Source: an uncultured Lachnospiraceae bacterium
Lineage (GTDB): Bacteria; Bacillota; Clostridia; Lachnospirales; Lachnospiraceae
DNA length: 64,000 bases
Assembly (NCBI GenBank): GCA_905203555.1
Contig: CAJKWK010000005.1
Span: 1 to 64,000 of the forward strand
Direction of reading: 5' to 3'
Shown: positions 44,134-52,997 of the stretch, piece after piece
How the letters are laid out: each line of letters opens with the position of its first letter
How positions within the stretch are numbered: position 1 is the first letter of the stretch
Notes under the pieces: generated by a model
What the model was told of the DNA's origin: nothing
What the model saw: the letters and a program-made list of their open reading frames with translations, nothing else
The model's database searches: none
Translations under genes and position numbers: made by a program

Positions 44134-46566
44134 CTATTTCTGCACAATATTTATAATTTTTTTCGGTACGTAAATTTCTTTGATAATCGTACCTGTTAAT
44201 TTATCTGCTATTGCTTCTTTTCCTGCGGCGATTGCTTCTTCTTTTGTTGCCTCTGCTGCAATGCTGATAACTGCTCTTGTTTTTCCGTTGATCTGTACCG
44301 GAACTTCGATTTCATCATCTTTCATTGCGCTTTCATCATAGGTCGGCCATCCTGCTTTGAAAACAGTTTCGTTATGTCCTAACTGCTCCCACATTTCTTC
44401 TGCGAAGTGTGGTGCAAATGGTGAAAGGAGAACTGCGATCGTCTCTAATGTCTCTTTATCAATTCCACCTGTCTTCTTTGCAAGATCTATGAATTTATTG
44501 TTATATTCCATAAAACCAGAGATAACGGTATTCAGACTGAAACTCTCCAAACGTGTTGTTATATCGTATACCAATTTATGACGCAGCTTGATCATTTCTT
44601 TTGTCGGCTGCACATCTGCTTCTTTACTGTCCATCATCAGATTCCAGAGACGTTTTAAGAAACGGTTTACTCCGTCGATTCCTCTGTCATCCCACTCTGC
44701 ATCCAGCTCCGGTGGTCCTACAAAGAGTTCATACATTCTCAGAGAGTCACAACCATAATCATTTACCAGTGCATCCGGTGAAACTACATTTCCTTTGGAC
44801 TTACTCATCTTGATTCCGTTCTTACCGGTGATCATTCCTTGATTGAATAACTTACGGAATGGCTCGTCAAAATCTACTACTCCGATATCGTACAGGAACT
44901 TTGTATAGAAACGAGAATACAGAAGATGCAGTACCGCATGTTCTACTCCTCCGATATACATATCTACCGGGAGCATCTCGTCAGCTTTTTCTCTGGATAC
45001 AAGTTCTTTGTCATTCTTGCTGTCTACATAACGCAGGAAATACCAGGATGAACCCGCCCACTGCGGCATCGTATTCGTCTCACGTTTTGCTGGCTTTCCA
45101 CAAACCGGACAGGTACAATTTACCCACTCTTCAATTCCTGCCAATGGTGATTCTCCGGTTCCTGTCGGCTCATAAGATTCTACATCCGGCAGACGCAGCG
45201 GAAGTTCTTCTTCCGGTACCGGAACATTTCCGCACTCCGGACAGTGAATGATCGGAATCGGTTCTCCCCAATAACGCTGACGAGAAAATACCCAGTCACG
45301 CAGTTTGAAGTTTACAGTTGCTTTTCCAAGTCCGCGCTCTTCAATGATATGCGGAGCCTCTTTTTTCAAAACTGCTGACTCCATACCATTCCATTCTCCG
45401 GAATTGATCATGGTGCCTACTGCTTCTGTATAAGCCTCTGTCATGTTTTCAATTTCTTTTCCATCTTTTGCAATAACCTGAACAATCGGAATATTGAATT
45501 TTGTAGCAAATTCAAAGTCACGATCATCGTGAGCCGGTACACACATGATTGCACCTGTACCATAATCTGCCAATACATAATCTGACAGCCAGATTGGTGT
45601 CTTTGCACCACTTAACGGATTAATCGCATAACTTCCGGTAAATACACCTGTCTTTTCCTTATCCTGAAGACGATCTACATTGGACTTCATAGAGGCATCG
45701 TAAATATATTTTTCTACTGCTTCTCTTGTCTCATCTGTTGCCAAAGATGCCGCCATCTCATGTTCCGGAGCCAGTACCATAAAGGTCGCCCCATATAAAG
45801 TATCCGGTCTGGTTGTATATACTGTAATCTTTTCATCTCTTCCGTCTACCGGGAAATTCACTTCTGCACCGTAAGATTTTCCAATCCAGTCAGCCTGCAT
45901 CTTCTTTACCTTCTCCGGCCAGTCCAGCTTGTCCAGATCATTTAACAGACGGTCTGCATACGCAGTAATCTTGAGCATCCACTGACGCAGATTTTTCTTG
46001 GTTACCTCTGCTCCGCATCGTTCGCATTTTCCATTAACAACCTCTTCATTCGCCAGTCCGGTCTTACAAGATGGACACCAGTTAATCGGAAATTCCTTCT
46101 CATAAGCCAGACCTTCTTTAAACATTTTCACAAAGATCCACTGTGTCCACTTATAGAAATTCGGATCTGTTGTATTTACTTCCATATCCCAATCATAGAG
46201 CGCTGCAATTTCATTGATCTGTCTCTTGATATTCTTTACATTCTCTGCTGTGGAAATTGCCGGATGCACTCCCATCTTGATCGCATAATTTTCTGCCGGA
46301 AGACCAAATGCATCCCAGCCCATTGGATGTACGATATAATAACCTTGCTGCAATTTATAACGACTCCATACATCAGAGATTACATATCCTCTCCAGTGTC
46401 CTACATGCAGACCATTTCCTGACGGATACGGGAACATATCCAGACAGTAATATTTCTGTTTTTTATTTCCGTTATCATCAAACTGCGGGTTCACCGGATT
46501 CTTTTCCCAGTTCTCACGCCACTTTTTCTCAACGGCCTTGTGATTATAGACAATTTTCTGTGCCAT
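44134..46566 (-). CDS. leuS: Leucyl-tRNA synthetase
   Basis: An 810-residue class I synthetase. The HIGH-type motif is in PYPSGNGLHVGHWRGY, zinc-type Cys pairs are in CPSCKTGLANEE and GKCERCGAE, the editing domain has TTRPDTLYGATFMV, and the signature is KMSKSKGNVVSPD. It charges tRNA-Leu. The ATG has GGTAGG upstream. No T-box leader is seen between the promoter and the start. Confidence 0.98.
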   Translation of the reverse strand: MAQKIVYNHKAVEKKWRENWEKNPVNPQFDDNGNKKQKYYCLDMFPYPSGNGLHVGHWRGYVISDVWSRYKLQQGYYIVHPMGWDAFGLPAENYAIKMGVHPAISTAENVKNIKRQINEIAALYDWDMEVNTTDPNFYKWTQWIFVKMFKEGLAYEKEFPINWCPSCKTGLANEEVVNGKCERCGAEVTKKNLRQWMLKITAYADRLLNDLDKLDWPEKVKKMQADWIGKSYGAEVNFPVDGRDEKITVYTTRPDTLYGATFMVLAPEHEMAASLATDETREAVEKYIYDASMKSNVDRLQDKEKTGVFTGSYAINPLSGAKTPIWLSDYVLADYGTGAIMCVPAHDDRDFEFATKFNIPIVQVIAKDGKEIENMTEAYTEAVGTMINSGEWNGMESAVLKKEAPHIIEERGLGKATVNFKLRDWVFSRQRYWGEPIPIIHCPECGNVPVPEEELPLRLPDVESYEPTGTGESPLAGIEEWVNCTCPVCGKPAKRETNTMPQWAGSSWYFLRYVDSKNDKELVSREKADEMLPVDMYIGGVEHAVLHLLYSRFYTKFLYDIGVVDFDEPFRKLFNQGMITGKNGIKMSKSKGNVVSPDALVNDYGCDSLRMYELFVGPPELDAEWDDRGIDGVNRFLKRLWNLMMDSKEADVQPTKEMIKLRHKLVYDITTRLESFSLNTVISGFMEYNNKFIDLAKKTGGIDKETLETIAVLLSPFAPHFAEEMWEQLGHNETVFKAGWPTYDESAMKDDEIEVPVQINGKTRAVISIAAEATKEEAIAAGKEAIADKLTGTIIKEIYVPKKIINIVQK

Positions 46567-46649
46567 TTGTATTTCCTACCTTTCTCATTCTTCTCAATTA
46601 TGTCACTATAGAAACTCTCTGTTCATATATCTTTATACCATACCTATCT

Positions 46650-46678
46650 ATTATAAAAAGATTCCCTTAAGAAATCAA
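46650..46678 (-). promoter_or_regulatory. Promoter of leuS
   Basis: TTGATT (46673-46678), 17 bp, TATAAT (46650-46655) on the minus strand. The stretch between it and the ZIP gene (46679-46797) shows no convincing gene. Confidence 0.75.
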
Positions 46679-46797
46679 GGTAATTTCGCCTTACTTTTTG
46701 TGTCTCCGTCCTCTTCTCCTGCGTTTTCTCTGCTGTTTCCGATGATATACATCCCAAACCCCTTGCTTCACCACAAAAACAGCATCAAAAATATTCC

Positions 46798-47580
46798 TTA
46801 TCCAAGCGCTACATCCAACACCATCATTAATACGAATCCAATTGCTACACCAATGGTTCCGATATTGGTATGCTTTCCTGACTGCGACTCCGGAATCAAT
46901 TCCTCCACCACTACGTAAATCATCGCCCCGGCTGCAAAAGCCAGCAAATACGGCAAAACCGGTACAACGAGCTTTGTCAGCAGTATGGTCAAAAGCGCTG
47001 CAATCGGCTCTACCACGCCGGATGCTGTTCCATACATAAATGCCTTTCCTTTAGACTGCCCCTCGCTTCGAAGCGGCATCGAAATAATCGCACCTTCCGG
47101 GAAGTTTTGAATTGCAATTCCAATCGATAAAGCAAAAGCGCCAGCTAAGGAAATCATCGTGTTTCCGGTCAACATTCCTGCAAATGTAACACCGACTGCC
47201 ATTCCTTCCGGAATATTATGAAGCGTTACTGCAAGGACAAGCATTGTCGTTTTTTTTAAATTTGAAGGAATCCCTTCCGGAGTATCTTCATGCAAATGCA
47301 GATGCGGGGTCAATGTATCCAACAGCAACAAAAATCCCATTCCGAGTAAAAATCCGACTGCTGCCGGGATCCATGGAATACCGCCCTGCTCTTTACTCAT
47401 ATCAATTGCCGGAATCAAAAGAGACCATACCGACGCTGCAATCATTACACCTGATGCAAATCCTAATAAGGCTTTTTGTATCTTTCCTCCCATTTCTTTC
47501 CTCATAAAAAATACCATAGCAGAACCCAGTGTTGTTCCTATAAATGGGATTAAAATTCCAATCCAGACATTTCCATTCAT
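46798..47580 (-). CDS. ZIP-family metal transporter
   Basis: A 260-residue importer of zinc or other divalent metal. Eight hydrophobic helices are present. The metal motifs are VTLHNIPEGMAVG in helix 4 and IQNFPEGAIIS in helix 5, where Gln replaces the His of many homologues. A His-rich loop (TPHLHLHED) lies before them, and YVVVEELIPES later. The ATG at 47580 has GGAGG upstream. It stands as a single gene. Confidence 0.92.
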   Translation of the reverse strand: MNGNVWIGILIPFIGTTLGSAMVFFMRKEMGGKIQKALLGFASGVMIAASVWSLLIPAIDMSKEQGGIPWIPAAVGFLLGMGFLLLLDTLTPHLHLHEDTPEGIPSNLKKTTMLVLAVTLHNIPEGMAVGVTFAGMLTGNTMISLAGAFALSIGIAIQNFPEGAIISMPLRSEGQSKGKAFMYGTASGVVEPIAALLTILLTKLVVPVLPYLLAFAAGAMIYVVVEELIPESQSGKHTNIGTIGVAIGFVLMMVLDVALG

Positions 47581-47705
47581 CTCTTTTTCCTCCATCTTCA
47601 GACTTTATGTTCCATCTCTAATTCCGTTATCTTATCTTATGCATTTCTCCTTACTTTTGTCAATCAACCTTTTTTATATTTCTTTACATTTTATCCTTTT
47701 TTTAG

Positions 47706-47734
47706 TTGTTCCCACTCCGGCTTTAGTGTATAAT
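47706..47734 (+). promoter_or_regulatory. Promoter of the P-loop protein gene
   Basis: TTGTTC (47706-47711), 17 bp, TATAAT (47729-47734), about 65 bp upstream of the ATG at 47799. Confidence 0.65.
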
Positions 47735-47798
47735 GAATTTAAGAAATTTGAGCAGCGAGATTACTCAAAAATACATCTACATAAAGGAGAGGTTCGCT

Positions 47799-48221
47799 AT
47801 GGTATATTTATTAACTGGTCCAAAGGGCAGCGGAAAAACACAACAAATGATCACACTCGCAAATGAGAAGGTCAAGACATCTAACGGAAATGTCGTATTG
47901 ATCAAAAAAAGTCACAGAGATACAACAAGTGTTGACTTCAGCATTCGTGCTATTTGCATGGATGATTATCATGACATTACAACTTTAGAAGAACTGGTTG
48001 GATTTTTATACGGAATGGTAGCCGGCAACCACGATATCGATACAATCTTTATCGACGGTATTTTAAAACAGGCAGATATCACACTTGATAACCTTCCGGA
48101 TTTTCTTCAGAAGGTTTGCAAGATTTCGAAGAACGACAACATCGAATTCTATATCAGTGTAAGTGCTGAAAAAGAAAAAATCCAGGGAATTGACGGTCCG
48201 GACTTTGAAGTACTTCACTAA
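47799..48221 (+). CDS. Small P-loop ATPase-like protein of unknown function
   Basis: A 140-residue protein starting MVYLLTGPKGSGKTQQMI, a clear Walker A, followed by HDIDTIFIDGILKQ as a likely Walker B (IFIDG). Its length is about that of a minimal P-loop domain. No further domain is seen and I cannot name the family. AAAGGAGAGG precedes the ATG; in-frame codons up to 47733 lie before it. It forms a single-gene unit with its own promoter and strong terminator. Confidence 0.75.
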   Translation: MVYLLTGPKGSGKTQQMITLANEKVKTSNGNVVLIKKSHRDTTSVDFSIRAICMDDYHDITTLEELVGFLYGMVAGNHDIDTIFIDGILKQADITLDNLPDFLQKVCKISKNDNIEFYISVSAEKEKIQGIDGPDFEVLH

Positions 48222-48258
48222 CTGATATTTATATAATTGAACAAATCATTTTTTACAT

Positions 48259-48302
48259 ATCACAAGAGCTGAAGTTTTAATGCTTCAGCTCTTGTGATTT
48301 TT
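48259..48302. terminator. Rho-independent terminator
   Basis: A 16-bp perfect stem ATCACAAGAGCTGAAG (48259-48274) with its complement at 48283-48298 and a T run. It lies between convergent genes. Confidence 0.92.
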
Positions 48303-48332
48303 GGTTGTATTTATTTTTTATTATATTTTGTG

Positions 48333-49964
48333 TTATTCTTCGGTCACTTTTACTGCCCGACTTTTTCCGTTCAACGCCATAACTGTATTGCAGTCTTCAC
48401 CCTGTTTATACTCTACAGTCACTTCATCGCCTACATTGTATTTGATAATATCGATAAAATCTACAACAGACACATCAAAGATTTCTTCCGAACCTTCCAG
48501 CATCACGTAATAGTGAGAATTTCCTCCGATTACCCCTTGTGCAATCTTCGTGATCTTAGCTGTAATCGTCTGAATCTCCCTGGTATCCTCTGCCACAACC
48601 TTGATACCATTTTCATACATCAGTTCCGTATAAACATCTTCACATTCACTGACCGTATCGCCAATTGCAACAATCTGATATTTCTGTACATTTACCATCG
48701 CATATTTTTTAACCAGCCCCGCATCATCTTTCAGAGCGATAAAATATGTCGGCTCACCGGAAATATTTAACAGCAACGGGAATGTTGCCTTATACTTCAA
48801 ATTCTGTACCTGTCCTTCTGCTGAAGACATTGCAGAATCTTCAGTTGCTCCTTCAATTGCATAGAACTTTGTTTCCATTGTACGCTGATTCATCAACACA
48901 AATCCAACATTGGACTGGTCACCGCTTACAGAAGTTACACCAGTATATACCCACACATCATCATCAATTGCAAGATAATTGTATCCGGTTGTTGTTTTCA
49001 AACAATCTCTCTGTCCTAACACGCTGTTGAAATATCCATGTTTCAGACTTCCGTAGTAATCATACAATTCTACAAGCATATCTGCAGAATAAGCTCTGTC
49101 AATCCATTCCGGCACATCCTGAATCGCATAGTCTTCTGTTTCTCCGGTAATCGCATTACACAATACAACGCGGCCAATAGTCACTCCTCCGAACAGCCCG
49201 ATATTATACTTTTTAACCGGACAAATCCAATACGGAACACCATCGTCGTTTACTTCAAAACTCAATTCATTAAAAATATACGTTGGATATTTGAATCTCA
49301 AATGACGATAAATATTCCGGTTAAAATGATCGCTGGTCGTATATTTCATTCCTTCTTTTAACTTGACCAGTTCTGTATTCTGCGTTGCCATATCTATTTT
49401 GATATAAGCTGGAATCCCTTCCTTCTGATTGGTAAACCATTTGATCAGACTCGCATAACGCAACGGAGAAACTCTTACCGGTCTGTCCTGATAATTGATC
49501 TGGCTATACCAGTCATCTACTTCAAACTGAGATACCATATCCACCATACTTCCCATTTTTCTGTTTCCGAGAATCATCGCCGACTCTTTATCCAGCAATG
49601 GAATCTGATCAAAGGAAAGTTCTTCGATATCCTTTGTAAACTCCCCGTCCTCCACATTTAAAAGCTGCTGATACTTCTTCGCATTGACAATCGGAGAAGA
49701 AAGCAGAGAACCGATCAAATATGCGCCTACAACGACAACAAATACTGCCGCAATAACTTTTACGCCTTTTAATTCTTTGATTTCATATCGGCTTGGTTTC
49801 TTCTTGCTGATATACATTGCTGCAATAAGAATCACAAGAACAATCATAAACATCCACAAATCCGATGAATGAATATTAAGCGCCGGCAGGGATACATAAT
49901 AATAAACAGCCGCAAGTGCAATAACCGCCAGCAATACCCCCAGTTTCACCTTTAAATTCTTCAT
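48333..49964 (-). CDS. Unrecognised membrane-anchored protein downstream of trkAH
   Basis: A 543-residue protein with three N-terminal helices (LGVLLAVIALAAVYYYV, LWMFMIVLVILIAAMYI, VIAAVFVVVVGAYLIGSLL) and a ~440-residue soluble part, probably outside. It contains ASLIKWFTNQKEGIPAYIKID, PTYIFNELSFEVNDDGVPYW and a small beta domain at the end (YNVGDEVTVEYKQG). I cannot assign a family. It follows trkH by about 50 bp with AAAGGAAA upstream, so it is probably co-expressed with potassium uptake. Confidence 0.8.
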   Translation of the reverse strand: MKNLKVKLGVLLAVIALAAVYYYVSLPALNIHSSDLWMFMIVLVILIAAMYISKKKPSRYEIKELKGVKVIAAVFVVVVGAYLIGSLLSSPIVNAKKYQQLLNVEDGEFTKDIEELSFDQIPLLDKESAMILGNRKMGSMVDMVSQFEVDDWYSQINYQDRPVRVSPLRYASLIKWFTNQKEGIPAYIKIDMATQNTELVKLKEGMKYTTSDHFNRNIYRHLRFKYPTYIFNELSFEVNDDGVPYWICPVKKYNIGLFGGVTIGRVVLCNAITGETEDYAIQDVPEWIDRAYSADMLVELYDYYGSLKHGYFNSVLGQRDCLKTTTGYNYLAIDDDVWVYTGVTSVSGDQSNVGFVLMNQRTMETKFYAIEGATEDSAMSSAEGQVQNLKYKATFPLLLNISGEPTYFIALKDDAGLVKKYAMVNVQKYQIVAIGDTVSECEDVYTELMYENGIKVVAEDTREIQTITAKITKIAQGVIGGNSHYYVMLEGSEEIFDVSVVDFIDIIKYNVGDEVTVEYKQGEDCNTVMALNGKSRAVKVTEE

Positions 49965-50017
49965 AAATAATTTCCTTTCTTAATTCGTAACACTGCCATC
50001 CTCCGGCAATCGGCTCC

Positions 50018-51463
50018 TTAAAATCTTCTCTTCCAAAGTCCCGGAGAAAGCAACAATAAATACGGGAATATTTCCAATCTTCCAACCAGCATATCAAAAC
50101 AAAATACCAATTTTGAAAGTCCGGAAAACGCATGAAAATTCTCCACCGGTCCAACCTGTGAAATACCCGGTCCTACATTGTTCAACGTAGTAAGTACTGA
50201 ACTGAATGTTGTTGCAAAATCAAAATTATTGATGGACACAAGCAGGATTGAACCAATCATAATAAATATATAACAAATAAAGTAAATATATACGCCCCGC
50301 ATTGTATCATTTCCAACTTTTTTCCCATTTACCTTTACAATGGTAACAGCTTTTGGATGAAGCATACGCTTCACTTCCTGTTTTACACTTTTTAAAAGAA
50401 TCAACACACGAGAGATTTTCATACCGCCACCGGTAGACCCTGCACAAGCACCCACGACCATAAGCGACAAAAGAATCGCTTTCGAAAATTCCGGCCACAA
50501 ATTAAAATCTGCCGTACAAAAACCAGTTGTCGTAATCACACTCGCCACCTGGAAAGATGCATACCGGAATGCATGCATTATATTTCCATAAATTCCAAAC
50601 ACATTAATACTGATCAATACTGTTGCGGCAGCAATCACACCTAAATATGTATGAAGTTCTTCGTTTTTCAGCGCATCCTTCCAATTCTTTAAACGCAGGA
50701 AGAAATACAAATTAAAGTTGATTCCAAATAAAATCATAAATACGGTAATCACACCGTCTATATACGCACTGTCATAATATGCGATACTTGCGTTTCGATT
50801 GGAGAAACCTCCTGTTCCAGCCGTACTGAAGGAATGCAGCAATGCATCATAAAAATTCATTCCGCCAAACATTAAAAAAACAACTTCGGCCGCTGTCAGA
50901 ATAAAATACATTGTATACAAAATCCGGGCTGTATCTCTTGCTTTCGGTACTAATTTATCCGCCTCCGGCCCCGGAACTTCTGCACGCATCAAATGCATTG
51001 AATTTTCATCATCCAGTGACGTTAACATCATAACAAATACAAGCACTCCCATACCGCCAATCCAATGGGTCAGGCTTCGCCAAAAAGCAACACCTTTGGA
51101 AAGCGCTTCAATATCTGTCAGAATCGTAGATCCCGTTGTCGTAAATCCGGATACTGTCTCAAAAAACGCATCCAGATAGTTTGGAATATCTCCTGTCAGG
51201 AAAAAAGGAAGGGCGCCAAACAAAGACCACAAAACCCATGCCGAACCAACAATGACAAGACCTTCTTTTGCATAAATCGTCTTCCCCGCCGGAACTTTAC
51301 GTCCAAACAAAAGATAAATCCCTATCAGCAGTACACTGACTGCCAAAAAAATCATTCCATTTTTTTCTCCGTATATCCATGATACAAGTGCCGGAAGTAA
51401 AAGTACAACACCTTCTACTCCTAACATCTTTGCAACGATATACACTATCATCCTTTTATTCAT
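50018..51463 (-). CDS. trkH: Potassium uptake protein TrkH
   Basis: A 481-residue channel-like K+ transporter of the Trk/Ktr family. The four pore-loop motifs with conserved Gly are seen: TTTGSTILTD, GTGGFSNRNAS, TTGFCTADF and NNVGPGISQV. The positively charged helix ends and the final LVGRLEIFPYLLLL are typical. It follows trkA by 8 bp, its ATP/NAD-gated partner. Confidence 0.95.
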   Translation of the reverse strand: MNKRMIVYIVAKMLGVEGVVLLLPALVSWIYGEKNGMIFLAVSVLLIGIYLLFGRKVPAGKTIYAKEGLVIVGSAWVLWSLFGALPFFLTGDIPNYLDAFFETVSGFTTTGSTILTDIEALSKGVAFWRSLTHWIGGMGVLVFVMMLTSLDDENSMHLMRAEVPGPEADKLVPKARDTARILYTMYFILTAAEVVFLMFGGMNFYDALLHSFSTAGTGGFSNRNASIAYYDSAYIDGVITVFMILFGINFNLYFFLRLKNWKDALKNEELHTYLGVIAAATVLISINVFGIYGNIMHAFRYASFQVASVITTTGFCTADFNLWPEFSKAILLSLMVVGACAGSTGGGMKISRVLILLKSVKQEVKRMLHPKAVTIVKVNGKKVGNDTMRGVYIYFICYIFIMIGSILLVSINNFDFATTFSSVLTTLNNVGPGISQVGPVENFHAFSGLSKLVFCFDMLVGRLEIFPYLLLLSPGLWKRRF

Positions 51464-51471
51464 CTCTACAC

Positions 51472-52830
51472 CTACAACAAAATTTCCTCTATATCCTGCA
51501 TCTGTTTTTTCATCGTTACTATAATGATATTATCGCCTACCTTCATACAATCATCTCCGTTTGGGATGATAATCTTACGATTTCGTACGATACATGCAAT
51601 TAGATTATTTGGCTTTGTAGATATATTTTTCAATGGAATATCTGTATATTTTGTCTTCTTTGTAATGTTAAACTCAAGTGCCTCAACTTTGCCGTCAATC
51701 AACTGATACATTGTCTCCACATTGGCACTTCTCTGAGAATTCTTTCTCGCACGTACATAGCTCAAAATAGCATCTGCTGTTGCAGTCTTCGCTGAAACAG
51801 TACAGTCCAGACCGATTTTTTCAACCATGCGTGCTCTCTGATCTTCATTTACCTTTGCGATCACTTTGCATACATTCCGACTCTGTGCAAACAGCCCCAT
51901 CAGGATATTTTCTTCGTCCATTCCGGTAAGAGCGATCACTGCATCTGCCTCATCAATTCCTTCTTCAATCAAAAGATCATGCTCTGTTGCATCTCCCTGT
52001 ATGATTGTCGCCTTTGGCAGTAACTCACAGAGTTCTTCACAACGTTCAAATTTCTTTTCGATGATCTTCACCTGCATACCCAGTTCGCACAGACGATGTC
52101 CCAGATAATAACTTACCCGGCCGCCTCCACAGATCAGAACTCGACGAATCTTCATCTTCCTCTGTCCCAGCATTTCAAAGAAACGTCCCACATCATTGTG
52201 TGAGGCTGCAATATGTAACCGATCTCCGACCTTCATCACATATTCGCCATCCGGGATATAGACATTTTCCCCGCTCTCTACAGCACATACAAGAATCTTG
52301 ATCTTAAAATTCTTATAGAACTCTGCCAGAGTCATCCCATTTAATCGACTTTCTTCTAAAACAGGGAACTCCACCAGTTCAACCCGGCCTTTGGCAAAAA
52401 CTTCTACTTTACTTGCATTTGGAATCAACAGCAACCGACTGATCTCACCTGCCACTGTCAACTCCGGATTAACTGCCATGCTAAGACGCAGATCCTCTTT
52501 TAAAATATCGATCTGTTTAAAATAAATTGGATTACGCACACGCGCGATCGTATGTCTTGCTCCGATTCGACGTGCAAACAGACAGCTTAACATATTACAC
52601 TCATCCGTAGATGTACATGCAATTACCAGATCTGCTTCTGAAACCCCTGCTTCTCTTTGTACTTCAACACTGCAGCCATCTCCATGAACGCAAAAAATAT
52701 CCAGACGGTTAATCGCATCCTGTAACTTTGCTTCATTGTTGTCAATGAGAGTAACATCATAATCTCCTCCTGAGAGAGTCTTGGCAAGTTTATAGCCTAC
52801 CTTTCCATCTCCGATAATGACTATCTTCAT
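51472..52830 (-). CDS. trkA: Trk system potassium uptake protein TrkA
   Basis: A 452-residue cytoplasmic gating subunit with two RCK units, each with an RCK-N Rossmann fold and an RCK-C domain. The first loop is IIGDGKVGYKLA and the second, degenerate, is CGGGRVSYYLG. Acidic residues follow each strand (LIDNNEAKL, IIEKKFERC). The ATG at 52830 has GAGG 8 bases upstream; the in-frame extension to 52872 is a lysine-rich stretch before that site. trkH follows. Confidence 0.94.
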   Translation of the reverse strand: MKIVIIGDGKVGYKLAKTLSGGDYDVTLIDNNEAKLQDAINRLDIFCVHGDGCSVEVQREAGVSEADLVIACTSTDECNMLSCLFARRIGARHTIARVRNPIYFKQIDILKEDLRLSMAVNPELTVAGEISRLLLIPNASKVEVFAKGRVELVEFPVLEESRLNGMTLAEFYKNFKIKILVCAVESGENVYIPDGEYVMKVGDRLHIAASHNDVGRFFEMLGQRKMKIRRVLICGGGRVSYYLGHRLCELGMQVKIIEKKFERCEELCELLPKATIIQGDATEHDLLIEEGIDEADAVIALTGMDEENILMGLFAQSRNVCKVIAKVNEDQRARMVEKIGLDCTVSAKTATADAILSYVRARKNSQRSANVETMYQLIDGKVEALEFNITKKTKYTDIPLKNISTKPNNLIACIVRNRKIIIPNGDDCMKVGDNIIIVTMKKQMQDIEEILL

Positions 52831-52919
52831 TTTCTTTTCCTCTACTTTTCTTTTCCTCTTCTTTTCACTCATTTTTCAATATCTTCCCTGATAAAATCTA
52901 TTTTATCAAGGCAGAGGAA

Positions 52920-52948
52920 ATTATACCACCTTTATTTGTAAAGTACAA
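52920..52948 (-). promoter_or_regulatory. Promoter of the trkAH operon, with a leader hairpin
   Basis: TTGTAC (52943-52948), 17 bp, TATAAT (52920-52925) on the minus strand. A hairpin TGATAAAA/TTTTATCA (52889-52908) lies in the short leader. Confidence 0.7.
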
Positions 52949-52956
52949 TAGCGATT

Positions 52957-52989
52957 CAAAAAGAGGATGCGCTGTCCACATCCTCTTTT
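52957..52989 (-). terminator. Terminator of the EF-G-like gene
   Basis: AAAAGAGGATG (52959-52969) pairs with CATCCTCTTTT (52979-52989); 9-base loop, T run on the minus strand. Confidence 0.85.
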
Positions 52990-52997
52990 CAAACCCT

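Noticed and set aside
46567..46650. T-box leader before leuS
   Set aside because: No T-box sequence or antiterminator (GGTGG-ACCGCG type) is seen in the short leader.
46683..46797. A minus-strand frame downstream of the ZIP gene encoding a very basic end (KQQRKRRRRGRRHKK)
   Set aside because: It has no start codon with a ribosome site and only short length; it may be chance or a relic.
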